From Thiomicrorhabdus immobilis (GTDB taxonomy: Bacteria > Pseudomonadota > Gammaproteobacteria > Thiomicrospirales > Thiomicrospiraceae), in assembly GCF_021654855.1 (NCBI RefSeq), contig NZ_AP024202.1, forward strand, positions 1,612,001-1,676,000: a DNA stretch of 64,000 nt, written 5' to 3'. Shown piece by piece: positions 8,445 through 16,752 of this stretch. The translations under genes and the position numbers were made by a program. The notes under the pieces are model-generated. The model saw only the letters and a list, made by a program, of their open reading frames with translations, searched no databases and was not told the origin of the DNA. Position 1 is the first letter of the stretch; each line of letters starts with the position of its first letter.

Positions 8445-8567
8445 CAAGGGTTGCTTACTTTAACAAGTTATCGCCCTCAAAAGCGCGAATCAGTACCAAG
8501 CTTATGTTGCCAAACACAAGTAGCCGTACAATCAACCAATTTATTTTTAAAAGTTAGATTTGAGATT

Positions 8568-9617
8568 ATGACAACAAATACACAATCCATTAGTTATAAA
8601 GATGCCGGTGTTGATATCGATGCTGGTAATGCCCTAGTTGAAGCGATCAAACCGATCGCTAAAGCAACTACTCGTCCTGAAGTTCCTGCATCTTTAGGTG
8701 GTTTTGGTGCCTTATTTGAATTGGACATGAGTAAATACAAAAATCCAATCTTAGTGTCTGGTACAGATGGTGTCGGTACTAAATTACGTTTAGCCATCGA
8801 CAGCGGTAAGCACGATAAAGTGGGTATCGATTTAGTTGCGATGTGTGTAAACGACTTGATTGTACAAGGTGCAGAACCACTATTTTTCTTAGACTACTAC
8901 GCAACCGGTAAATTGGATTTACCCGTGGCAACGGATGTTGTTAAAGGAATTGGTGAAGGTTGTCTACAATCTGGTTGCGCATTAATTGGTGGTGAAACCG
9001 CTGAAATGCCTGGCATGTATCCTGATGGTGACTATGACCTAGCGGGCTTCTGTGTTGGTATTGTTGAAAAAGCGGACTTAATTGATGGCACTAAAGTCAA
9101 GGCCGGTGATGTCATGCTTGGTTTAGCCTCAAGTGGACCACACTCAAACGGTTACTCTTTAATCCGTAAGATTTTAGAAGTCAGCAACGCTGATTTGCAA
9201 ATGGACATGGATGGTCAGCCTCTGATTGATGCGTTGATGGCACCAACAAAAATCTATGTTAAATCTTTATTGGAACTGATGAAATCGGTTGATATCCATG
9301 CGGTATCACATATCACTGGCGGTGGTCTTCTAGAAAACCTACCTCGTGTTATGCCTGCCAATACCATGGCAAACATCGATACAAACAGCTGGAAACGTCC
9401 TGCGGTATTTGATTGGATTCAAGCCAACGGCAACGTTGAATTTGAAGAGATGCACCGTACATTAAACTGCGGTATCGGTTTAGTGATTGTAGTGGATGCC
9501 GCTGAACAAGACAAAGCGATTGAAGTCCTAACTCAAATGGGTGAAACGGTTTCCGTTATCGGTCAGATTGAAGCTTCAGAACAAGCTGAACCAACGGTTA
9601 AGTTAGTTCAAGGTTAA
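8568..9617 (+). CDS. purM: Phosphoribosylformylglycinamidine cyclo-ligase (AIR synthetase)
   Basis: Fifth step of purine synthesis: ATP-dependent closure of FGAM to aminoimidazole ribonucleotide. Family motifs include [16 protein letters not shown] at the N-terminus, [44 protein letters not shown] and [15 protein letters not shown] placed the start at the ATG at 8568 (349 residues, close to the usual 345) because an in-frame TTG at 8421 would add 49 residues with no family similarity, encoded by the leader hairpins. purN follows about 80 bases on. Confidence 0.94.
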   Translation: MTTNTQSISYKDAGVDIDAGNALVEAIKPIAKATTRPEVPASLGGFGALFELDMSKYKNPILVSGTDGVGTKLRLAIDSGKHDKVGIDLVAMCVNDLIVQGAEPLFFLDYYATGKLDLPVATDVVKGIGEGCLQSGCALIGGETAEMPGMYPDGDYDLAGFCVGIVEKADLIDGTKVKAGDVMLGLASSGPHSNGYSLIRKILEVSNADLQMDMDGQPLIDALMAPTKIYVKSLLELMKSVDIHAVSHITGGGLLENLPRVMPANTMANIDTNSWKRPAVFDWIQANGNVEFEEMHRTLNCGIGLVIVVDAAEQDKAIEVLTQMGETVSVIGQIEASEQAEPTVKLVQG

Positions 9618-9632
9618 TCCTTTTATCTTCTC

Positions 9633-9661
9633 TATTGCATCGGTTCCCATCCGATGCAATA
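9633..9661. promoter_or_regulatory. Strong hairpin between purM and purN
   Basis: A perfect 11-base stem (TATTGCATCGG / CCGATGCAATA) with a seven-base loop. No T-run follows, so it may stabilise or process the mRNA or cause partial termination within the purMN unit. Confidence 0.5.
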
Positions 9662-9698
9662 AACCCTCTTTGAAATTCTTGATTAAAATTCTTTCACT

Positions 9699-10352
9699 AT
9701 GACAACACCTAAACGTATTGCAGTCCTGATCTCTGGAAGCGGTTCAAACCTTCAAGCCATTATCGACCATCAAAAAGCACATGCCGATTTGTATGAAATC
9801 GTTTTGGTGATTTCTAATCGCCCAAACGCTTATGGTTTACAACGCGCCCAAGACGCCAATATTCCAACCCTGGTGGTTGACCATACCGAATATGACAATA
9901 GAGAGACTTTTGATCAAGCATTACAAACCGCAATCGATGCCCAATCTGCCGACCTGGTGGTTTTAGCAGGGTTTATGCGCATCTTAACTCCTGGCTTTAC
10001 CAAACACTATCTAGGTAAAATGCTCAATATCCACCCCTCCTTACTACCGAAATACACCGGCTTGAACACCCATCAACGCGCGCTTGAAGCCGGTGATAAG
10101 AAACATGGTTTAAGCATTCATTTCGTCACCCCTGAATTGGACGGTGGCCCGGTGATTTTGCAAGCCGAGGTGGATATTGAAACGGGTGAAACCGAACAAA
10201 GCTTGGCCGATAAGGTTCATAAACAGGAACACATTGCATATCCATTAGTGGTGCAGTGGTTTGCTGAAGACAAACTCTTCTTAAAAGATAACCAGGCCTG
10301 GTTAAATCAAAACTGTCTTCATCATCCGGTATTGTTAAACCGGCTCGATTAA
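9699..10352 (+). CDS. purN: Phosphoribosylglycinamide formyltransferase 1
   Basis: Formyl-tetrahydrofolate-dependent third step of purine synthesis. The catalytic signature NIHPSLLPKYTGLNTH carries the Asn and His of the active site, and ELDGGPVI carries the catalytic Asp. The N-terminal VLISGSGSNLQAII loop binds the substrate phosphate. At 217 residues it is normal. The DNQAWLN segment is encoded by a dispersed palindrome copy. It follows purM, as in many proteobacteria. Confidence 0.94.
   Translation: MTTPKRIAVLISGSGSNLQAIIDHQKAHADLYEIVLVISNRPNAYGLQRAQDANIPTLVVDHTEYDNRETFDQALQTAIDAQSADLVVLAGFMRILTPGFTKHYLGKMLNIHPSLLPKYTGLNTHQRALEAGDKKHGLSIHFVTPELDGGPVILQAEVDIETGETEQSLADKVHKQEHIAYPLVVQWFAEDKLFLKDNQAWLNQNCLHHPVLLNRLD
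10291..10302. repeat. Dispersed palindrome ACCAGGCCTGGT, copy in purN
   Basis: Exact copy, read in purN as N-Q-A-W-L. Confidence 0.9.
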
Positions 10353-10402
10353 GGCTATGCTATCAAGTATATTTTTACGACTTTCTAAAAGGAGTCCGCT
10401 AT

Positions 10403-11179
10403 ATGCTTAAAGCTTTTCAATCCAAAACACGCATTGCAAAGAGCCGCCTTCATCGTTCCGCTAAATTAGGGATTGCGCTTTTATCTGCATTGCCTTTGTT
10501 ATTCTCCCCGTCTGCCTATTCGGCTGAACTGCCAAACTTCAAAGCCGAGTTCAATGTACAGGCTTTGGGATTGAATCTTGGTCAAGCCAAACACAGCATG
10601 CAATGCACAGCAGGAAACTGCACCTTAAAAAGTGATGCCAAACCTTCTGGTTTGGCAGCGGCGTTCTTTAAAGACTCTTCTCACGAAACCATTCAACTAA
10701 AACAGACACAAGATACACTCTCTTGGCAAAGCTATCACAAATTAGGCATCAGCTATAAGGACGGTAAAAGCAAAGAGAAAGTTACCAACTTAAAGCTAGA
10801 CCCTAAGCAGAATAAAGTCATTTACCCGGAAAAAAACCGTGAATGGCCTATGCAACCTCAGTTGTTCGATGTCATGTCTATCGCCTATGCCATCCAACAC
10901 GCTAAGCTGAACAACGCATCATTGCAAAACTTTACCCTGCAAGATACCAACTTCCAAGATAAGCTGGTTTTAAAAAGCACCAATCAACATGATTTTGTTG
11001 GATTGGATTTTGCCGATAACAATTTAGATGCCGTAAAATATCACTTCACCAGTCAACATGCTGAAATTGAGTTGTGGTTATTACCAAAATATAATTATTT
11101 TCCAGGTAAAATACGCATCTTAAATAAAGACGAAAAAACGATTACCCTATCGCTTGCGGAGCCACCAAAACTATTATGA
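10403..11179 (+). CDS. DUF3108 family exported protein
   Basis: A 258-residue protein with a basic N-terminus and hydrophobic signal segment ([20 protein letters not shown]). The mature part is predicted beta-rich, with features of the DUF3108 family ([22 protein letters not shown]; a C-terminal [16 protein letters not shown] strand pair). It is probably periplasmic and of unknown role. The gene often follows purN in gammaproteobacteria. AAGGAG precedes the ATG. Its stop overlaps the dcd start by four bases (ATGA), so the two are translationally coupled. Confidence 0.75.
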   Translation: MLKAFQSKTRIAKSRLHRSAKLGIALLSALPLLFSPSAYSAELPNFKAEFNVQALGLNLGQAKHSMQCTAGNCTLKSDAKPSGLAAAFFKDSSHETIQLKQTQDTLSWQSYHKLGISYKDGKSKEKVTNLKLDPKQNKVIYPEKNREWPMQPQLFDVMSIAYAIQHAKLNNASLQNFTLQDTNFQDKLVLKSTNQHDFVGLDFADNNLDAVKYHFTSQHAEIELWLLPKYNYFPGKIRILNKDEKTITLSLAEPPKLL

Positions 11180-11796
11180 AACTAAGTGATAAAGACATTA
11201 TTCAACATTTAAAAGTTGGCAAAATCGCTGTAACCCCAGAGCCGAGTCATGACAAAATCAAGGGAATCAGTGTCGATTTACGACTCGATAATCGCTTTAG
11301 AGTCTTTAATGACCATACCGCTCCTTACATCGATTTAAGCGGTCCAAAAGACGAAGTTCAAAAAATAATGGACACCGTAATGGGTGAAGAGATTCTGATT
11401 CCTGAAAATGAGGCTTTCTTTTTACACCCGGGTGAATTGGCATTGGCAGCCACCTTAGAGTCGGTCACTATCCCGGACGACTTGGTCGGTTGGTTGGATG
11501 GCCGCTCCAGCTTAGCAAGACTGGGGTTGATGGTGCATGTCACCGCCCATAGAATCGATCCAGGCTGGCATGGTCAGATTGTGTTGGAGATTTTCAATAG
11601 TGGAAAACTGCCATTGGCACTTCGCCCAGGCATGGATATTTGCGCCATTAACTTTGAAACCCTTTCCAGCGCAGCTTCAAAACCCTACAACAAACGGGCT
11701 GATGCTAAATACAAGAATCAATCCGGTCCGACCTCTAGCAGAATCAACGAAGACGCTAAACTGCATGACCGTCAGCTGGATTTATTGAATAATTAA
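11176..11796 (+). CDS. dcd: dCTP deaminase
   Basis: Deaminates dCTP to dUTP, the main route to dUMP for thymidylate synthesis in proteobacteria. Family landmarks are MKLSDKDI at the start, [15 protein letters not shown], the catalytic region [30 protein letters not shown] (Glu is the catalytic base) and a C-terminal [13 protein letters not shown]. Its 206 residues make it slightly longer than E. coli Dcd. A hairpin follows the stop. Confidence 0.93.
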   Translation: MKLSDKDIIQHLKVGKIAVTPEPSHDKIKGISVDLRLDNRFRVFNDHTAPYIDLSGPKDEVQKIMDTVMGEEILIPENEAFFLHPGELALAATLESVTIPDDLVGWLDGRSSLARLGLMVHVTAHRIDPGWHGQIVLEIFNSGKLPLALRPGMDICAINFETLSSAASKPYNKRADAKYKNQSGPTSSRINEDAKLHDRQLDLLNN

Positions 11797-11826
11797 AACC
11801 GGGGTAGCTATAGAGCATCCGGTTTA
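11795..11826 (+). terminator. Probable terminator after dcd
   Basis: AAACCGG (11796-11802) pairs with CCGGTTT (11819-11825) across a 16-base loop, ending in a short T run. It is a moderate intrinsic terminator. Confidence 0.45.
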
Positions 11827-12115
11827 AAGGGCGAGTAAGATTCACACTTGCCCAAAATCACCTTCAATCAGTTCCCGCAACCAGGCATTTCATAAAAAAT
11901 TCCATTTTGTTAAATCCGTATGACAATTAAGCGGCATTACCTTAATCGGCGTATTTTTTCTTTACTTTTTTTCAATTTCGCACATAATTCAAACCATTAC
12001 ATAAAACATTAAATATGGCTTAAGATGGTATTTACCCGACCTAGTAGATTGGGTGTTTATCCATGTAAATCTTGAACCACAATGATGTTATTCATCGAGA
12101 CGCTAAGGAATATTT
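11827..12115. other. Intergenic region before the ATP-grasp gene
   Basis: About 290 bases, AT-rich, without a convincing open frame. It must carry the promoter for the downstream gene, but no clear -35/-10 pair stands out. AAGGA lies directly before the ATG at 12116. Confidence 0.4.
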
Positions 12116-13159
12116 ATGCATATAGGCTTCATGATTGAAGATTGGGCAAATATCGACCCCTCTAAAAACTCAACGATTCTTGTTATCCGTGAATGTCTCA
12201 AAAGAGGTCATAAGGTTTCCATTCTCTATCCTGAAAACTTAACGGTGCGTAACAATGTCGCCCATGGTTTGCTTAAGTTCATTGAGCCCATGGAGAAGAT
12301 TCCAGACAACATCGTGCAATTTTACAAAAAAGTCACTTTCAAGAAGGTCTTAACACCGTTGCATTCGTTAGATAGTTTTATGATCCGTAAAGATCCACCG
12401 ATTGATCCAATCATCTATAACTTCTTAGATTCGATTAAAAACGAGTGCATCATCATCAATGACATCGATGGTATCCGTAAGGCAAACAACAAACTTTATA
12501 CCACCACTTTCAACGATCCGAGCAACAGCTTTTTACCAATTACTTACGTTTCTAAAAGCAAAGAATTCATTCGTCAGATGATTGACGAAATGCCGGGGGA
12601 CAAAGTCATCTTGAAACCACTTGTCGGCTCTGGTGGCCATGGTGTAATTGTTTTGGAGAAAAATGCACAATCCAATATCAACTCCATTTTGGATTTCTAT
12701 ATTCATGGTTCTGGTGATGAAAACTACATCATCATCCAGGAGTACATTGAAGGTGCTGAACATGGCGATGTTCGTGTATTGATGTTAAACGGTAAGTTTA
12801 TTGGTGCTTATAACCGCAAACCACCAGAAGGTGATATTCGTGCGAATATCCAAATTGGTGGCACAGCCCATAAATATGTGATGACAGACTCGCAGATGGC
12901 CGTCTGTCGTAAAATAGGCCCTCGCCTAGCTGCCGATGGTCTGTATTTTGTGGGTGTGGACATGATTGGCGATAAAATCCTAGAGGTTAACGTGCTTAAC
13001 CCAGGTGGAATCAGCAACATCAATAAACTCGATAAAGTAAAACTACAATTGAATGTGGTCGACTTTATCGAAGAAAAAGTCCATGAAAAACATGAAAAAC
13101 GAGCTGAACTTGAGTATCTACTTAAGCGTTTAAATGATTTGAAAAATTCAGAATCTTAA
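12116..13159 (+). CDS. Glutathione-synthetase-like ATP-grasp ligase
   Basis: A 347-residue cytoplasmic ligase related to prokaryotic glutathione synthetase (GshB). Shared features are the N-terminal IGFMIEDWANIDPSKNST, MIRKDPPIDPI (the LMRKDPPFD motif of GshB), the ATP-grasp loop ILKPLVGSGGHGVIVL and the Mg-binding end FVGVDMIGDKILEVNVLNPGG. It differs enough from E. coli GshB, and is about 30 residues longer, that another amino-acid ligase substrate is possible; ligation of glycine to gamma-glutamylcysteine is the best guess. It appears monocistronic, with a terminator after it. Confidence 0.72.
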   Translation: MHIGFMIEDWANIDPSKNSTILVIRECLKRGHKVSILYPENLTVRNNVAHGLLKFIEPMEKIPDNIVQFYKKVTFKKVLTPLHSLDSFMIRKDPPIDPIIYNFLDSIKNECIIINDIDGIRKANNKLYTTTFNDPSNSFLPITYVSKSKEFIRQMIDEMPGDKVILKPLVGSGGHGVIVLEKNAQSNINSILDFYIHGSGDENYIIIQEYIEGAEHGDVRVLMLNGKFIGAYNRKPPEGDIRANIQIGGTAHKYVMTDSQMAVCRKIGPRLAADGLYFVGVDMIGDKILEVNVLNPGGISNINKLDKVKLQLNVVDFIEEKVHEKHEKRAELEYLLKRLNDLKNSES

Positions 13160-13212
13160 TCTCTTAATCTATTGACGACTAGCCATTCAAGCTTGGCTAT
13201 TTCTGCAATATC

Positions 13213-13240
13213 GAAGACCGCTATCAAGCGGTCTTTGTAT
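13213..13240 (+). terminator. Terminator after the ATP-grasp gene
   Basis: AAGACCGCT (13214-13222) pairs perfectly with AGCGGTCTT (13227-13235) across a four-base loop, with short T-rich flanks. Confidence 0.7.
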
Positions 13241-13474
13241 ATTCATAACAACCATTCCCATTCTTTAACACCCAAAAAATATTAGCAAACCAGAATATTA
13301 GATAAAACTTATTTGATGACCGATTAAATTTACTGAATTGATTCCTAGCAAAATAAACGCAATACTCTCACGGTCTACTTAATCGCTTTAAACTAAAAAG
13401 CCGAAATTAAAATCACTGATTACTCGCTTTTTCAGTTGAATTAAGTTAATTCATTTTTTAATAAGGAGCAACGC
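13241..13474. other. Intergenic region before the DUF4395-like gene
   Basis: AT-rich and non-coding as far as can be seen. Only the AAGGAG ribosome site just before 13475 is distinct. Confidence 0.4.
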
Positions 13475-14218
13475 ATGCTCGATATCGTTAAAAACTTATG
13501 GTTTAGAGATCCAAAAGAATCCCCGCTTTACATCAATGAAGTGGCGATGAGAATTCGTGCAGGAATGTTACTACTAATTCCTCTTTATATGGGCTTGACC
13601 CTGTATGATGTTGTCTATACGAGTAGCTGGGTAGTCGATGGCAATACAGCGGTAGACACCTATGACACCAACTGGGATGATCAGATCATTTATCAGGTGG
13701 AAGCCGTTAAAAGAACTTACGACTACACGGTACAAACTTGGTTATTGTTTTACGGCTTGTTTGAAATGATTGCCGGCATGTTTGTATTCACCTCTCGTTT
13801 CTCACCGACTATCTATCTAAGCACTTTTTTGGCGCGTAAAACGCCACCTGTATGGAAACCACTGGTTCCGAAACGTTTTGCTTGGACAATAGGTGCATCG
13901 CTCATTACGGTATGTTTAATCTTCTTTAACCCAGAAGTCTTTGCTGGCTGGGTCAATGCGATTTTTGGTGATGAAACCTTACCAACTACTGAAAACTTTA
14001 TGCCTTACTGGATTCCTGTAAACCTAGTTTGGGTGTGTATGAGTTTTATGTGGTTAGAAGCGATTCTTGGCTTTTGCGTAGGCTGTAAAGTCCACTCGTT
14101 ACTGGTATGGATGGGCATCATCAAAGAAGAGTGTCACGAATGTAACAACATTGACTGGGATGAAATCGCTCGAAAACATGCAGAGCGTCAACAATCGCAA
14201 GGCACAGCGAATTCTTAA
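13475..14218 (+). CDS. DUF4395-like integral membrane protein
   Basis: A 247-residue inner-membrane protein with about four hydrophobic segments (GMLLLIPLYMGLTLYDVV; TWLLFYGLFEMIAGMFVF; IGASLITVCLIFF; VNLVWVCMSFMWLEAILGF). The last helix runs into FCVGCKVHS, and a second cysteine pair follows in ECHECNN. This two-CxxC arrangement at the end of a four-helix protein resembles the DUF4395 family, which is common in sulfur oxidisers and often near rhodanese or thioredoxin genes. A redox or sulfur-handling role is conceivable but not shown. AAGGAG precedes the ATG. Confidence 0.55.
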   Translation: MLDIVKNLWFRDPKESPLYINEVAMRIRAGMLLLIPLYMGLTLYDVVYTSSWVVDGNTAVDTYDTNWDDQIIYQVEAVKRTYDYTVQTWLLFYGLFEMIAGMFVFTSRFSPTIYLSTFLARKTPPVWKPLVPKRFAWTIGASLITVCLIFFNPEVFAGWVNAIFGDETLPTTENFMPYWIPVNLVWVCMSFMWLEAILGFCVGCKVHSLLVWMGIIKEECHECNNIDWDEIARKHAERQQSQGTANS

Positions 14219-14277
14219 CGACCACCTCTATCAATGACAAAGCAATCGGTCGTTGAAAAAACAGTCCCTCCCAAAAC

Positions 14278-14318
14278 AAACAGGCCTGGTAACTTTACAA
14301 AGCTACCAGGCCTGTTTA
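14278..14318. terminator. Bidirectional hairpin built from two palindrome copies
   Basis: Two near-copies of the dispersed palindrome (14279-14290 and 14305-14316) face each other and form a 19-base stem with one mismatch and a three-base loop. It lies between convergent genes (the DUF4395-like gene and arfB), where a two-way terminator is expected. The flanking T-runs are weak. Confidence 0.6.
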
Positions 14319-14347
14319 CATTCAAGAGTGCTTAATTAAGACTGTAA

Positions 14348-14381
14348 ACTAATATTCAATCTTTACTAATATTCAATTTTT
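14348..14381. repeat. 17-base tandem repeat at the arfB 3' end
   Basis: ACTAATATTCAATYTTT occurs twice in tandem with one difference. The second copy covers the arfB stop codon, so a slippage event has duplicated the gene end. Confidence 0.6.
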
Positions 14382-14779
14382 GAACGTAAGCTTTTAATTT
14401 CACTGCGTTTATTCTTGGATTCCAAACGCCTTTTTTGAGAACCTTTGGTCGGCTTGGTCGCAATACGTTTTCTTTGCACAACCGTCACCGATTTGATTAA
14501 CTCAATCAGACGCTCCACTGCAGACTCACGGTTTAAACTCTGCTCCCTGAACTCCTGAGCCTTGATGACAAGCACCCCCTCTTTATTGATTCGTTTATCT
14601 TTCAACTCAAGAAGACGGGTTTTGTAAAACTCAGGTAAAGAGGACGCTTTGATATCAAAACGCAGATGGATTGCAGAGGAGACTTTATTCACATTTTGAC
14701 CACCCGCCCCTTGCGAGCGAACGGCAATAAATTCCAATTCGGAATCCGCTATGCAAACATTGTGAGAAATCTTAATCAT
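14366..14779 (-). CDS. arfB: Peptidyl-tRNA hydrolase ArfB
   Basis: Stalled-ribosome rescue factor (YaeJ family) that hydrolyses peptidyl-tRNA on ribosomes without a stop codon. The catalytic GGQ occurs in RSQGAGGQNVNKVSSAIHL. The C-terminal basic tail (KGSQKRRLESKNKRSEIKSL) is the part that enters the empty mRNA channel. Length of 137 residues matches the family. No strong ribosome site precedes the ATG. Confidence 0.9.
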   Translation of the reverse strand: MIKISHNVCIADSELEFIAVRSQGAGGQNVNKVSSAIHLRFDIKASSLPEFYKTRLLELKDKRINKEGVLVIKAQEFREQSLNRESAVERLIELIKSVTVVQRKRIATKPTKGSQKRRLESKNKRSEIKSLRSKIEY

Positions 14780-14841
14780 CAGACATTATTCATCACTCAA
14801 TGACACCCTCCAAATGCCAATCAACTTTTAGAGAGTTGAGT

Positions 14842-16368
14842 TTAATTCGTTGGTCGTAAAAACAATTGATAACCCGTATTATCTTGCTCATTCACAAATG
14901 GGTAACCTAACTCATGTAGGTAAGCCTCAAAATCCGCATGCTGCTCCGGAGGAACCTGCACACCAACCAACACTCGACCATAGGCCGCGCCATGGTTACG
15001 GTAATGGAACAAACTTATATTCCACTCTTCACTCATGTGCGTTAAAAATTGTAACAATGCACCTGGACGTTCCGGAAATTGAAAACGGTAAAGTAGCTCG
15101 TTCTCTACTCCTTTTGCATGGCCACCCACCATATAACGTAGGTGCAGTTTTGCCATTTCATTGTCGCTCATATCTTCAATTTGGTAACCACTATTTTGCA
15201 GCTCGGAAACAATGTGATTACGTTCGGCAATCCCACCTTCTGTTCTGACCCCTACAAATACCACCGCACTATTTGAATCTGAAAAACGATAGTTGAATTC
15301 GGTAATGGCACGTCGTCCACCAAGCAATTCACAAAATTTCTTAAAGCTTCCAGGCTGTTCAGGGATGGTTACCGCAAAAATCGCTTCTCGTTTTTCACCC
15401 AGCTCCGTTCTTTCGGAAACATGACGCAAACGGTCGAAGTTCATATTGGCACCGCTGACAATCGCCGCCATATTCAAACCAGAAACCGTGTATTTTTCTA
15501 CAAACTTCTTTGCTCCCGCCACAGCCAAAGCCCCAGCAGGCTCGGCAATCGCGCGGGTATCTTCAAAAATATCTTTGATTGCCGCACAAATCTCATCGGT
15601 TTTAACGGTGATCATTTCATCCACACAGCTCTGGGCGATTCTGAACGGAATCTCCCCGACTTGCGCGACCGCAACACCATCGGCAAAAATCCCGACCTCT
15701 TCCAAAATCACTCGTTGGTTCGCCTTTAAAGCTTCTGTCATACAAGCCGCATCCTCAGGTTCAACACCAATGATTCGGGTTTTTGGCGAAACCTGTTTAA
15801 TTACCGAAGCAATCCCCGCAATCAATCCACCCCCGCCAACACAGACAAAAATAACGTCCAGCGGTTTACTGAATTGGCGTAACATTTCCAAAGCCACCGT
15901 ACCTTGCCCGGCAATCACGTCAATATCATCATAAGGATGGATATAAGTAAGCTTACGCTCCGCAACCAATTTTTTGGCATAGGCGGAAGCTTGGTCATAA
16001 GAGTCGCCCACCAAAACCACCTTACCACCTAAATCACGTACCGAATTGACCTTGATGGGTGGCGTCGTTTCAGGCATCACAATAGTGGCTTCAACCCCTA
16101 GTTTTGCTGCCGCCAATGCCACACCTTGAGCATGATTCCCTGCTGAAGCGGCAATCACCCCGGCTTTTTTCTCATCATCAGAAAGCTGAACCATCCGGTT
16201 ATAAGCGCCACGTAACTTAAAGGAAAATACCGGCTGCAAATCCTCTCTTTTTAACCAAACATTATTCTGTAAGCGCTTGGAAAGTAATGGCGCTAACTCT
16301 AAAGGGGTTTCTTTCGCCACGTCATAAACAGGCGCGGTCAACACTTTACGCAAAATTTCTTCAGGCAT
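14842..16368 (-). CDS. ilvA: Biosynthetic threonine ammonia-lyase
   Basis: PLP enzyme that converts threonine to 2-oxobutanoate, committing it to isoleucine synthesis. The PLP lysine is in PVFSFKLRGAYNRM (about residue 53), SAGNHAQGVALAA binds the substrate carboxylate, and CVGGGGLIAG binds the PLP phosphate. The C-terminal third holds two ACT-like regulatory domains (from about residues 330 and 420), the arrangement of the isoleucine-inhibited biosynthetic form rather than the catabolic TdcB. Its 508 residues are close to E. coli IlvA (514). AGGAA precedes the ATG. It stands alone, not in an ilv operon. Confidence 0.93.
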   Translation of the reverse strand: MPEEILRKVLTAPVYDVAKETPLELAPLLSKRLQNNVWLKREDLQPVFSFKLRGAYNRMVQLSDDEKKAGVIAASAGNHAQGVALAAAKLGVEATIVMPETTPPIKVNSVRDLGGKVVLVGDSYDQASAYAKKLVAERKLTYIHPYDDIDVIAGQGTVALEMLRQFSKPLDVIFVCVGGGGLIAGIASVIKQVSPKTRIIGVEPEDAACMTEALKANQRVILEEVGIFADGVAVAQVGEIPFRIAQSCVDEMITVKTDEICAAIKDIFEDTRAIAEPAGALAVAGAKKFVEKYTVSGLNMAAIVSGANMNFDRLRHVSERTELGEKREAIFAVTIPEQPGSFKKFCELLGGRRAITEFNYRFSDSNSAVVFVGVRTEGGIAERNHIVSELQNSGYQIEDMSDNEMAKLHLRYMVGGHAKGVENELLYRFQFPERPGALLQFLTHMSEEWNISLFHYRNHGAAYGRVLVGVQVPPEQHADFEAYLHELGYPFVNEQDNTGYQLFLRPTN

Positions 16369-16752
16369 TCGGTTTCCTAATTGAAAAGAATCTAAACTTT
16401 TAATAAAGGGCTAAGCTAACCGCTAAGATAAACCGATCCAACCGGCCATTAAAAGTCTGAATTTTAAAACGAAAATAAGCCGCATTATAACATTCAACAC
16501 ACTTAAACTTCTTCTAAGTTTTAGGCCTAAACGCCGTAAATTCAAGAGTGAAAAACACGGAGCTTATTGAGAAGCCTTTTGCTGAAAACGCCCATAAAAC
16601 CGACTTAAAATTGACCATTATCAATTCTGCAAAACTTTCTAAAAATTTTATAACGGATATACCCCATATCTAGGTTAAACTTCAGCAAAAGTATGGATTT
16701 TTTTGTCCTGCAACGATTTAAATACACGCAATTCTCAATTAAAGGTTATTTC
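16369..16752. other. Divergent region ilvA / copper receptor
   Basis: About 380 bases with no convincing gene. It must carry promoters for both ilvA and the receptor. Two small inverted repeats near the receptor are listed separately. Confidence 0.5.
16609..16626. promoter_or_regulatory. Inverted repeat upstream of the copper receptor
   Basis: AATTGA-N6-TCAATT lies about 125 bases before the receptor start. A second small repeat, GATAT-N5-ATATC, lies at 16656-16670. Either could be an operator for a metal regulator, but neither is a clear Fur or CueR site. Confidence 0.3.

Noticed and set aside
8421-8567. 49-codon N-terminal extension of purM from a TTG
   Set aside because: Encoded by leader hairpins, unlike PurM; the ATG at 8568 gives the normal length.
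15421-15934. Long plus-strand frames opposite ilvA
   Set aside because: Antisense to a well-conserved enzyme, with no family similarity or ribosome site.
16609-16670. Fur box upstream of the copper receptor
   Set aside because: The inverted repeats do not match the Fur consensus well enough; kept only as unspecified repeats.
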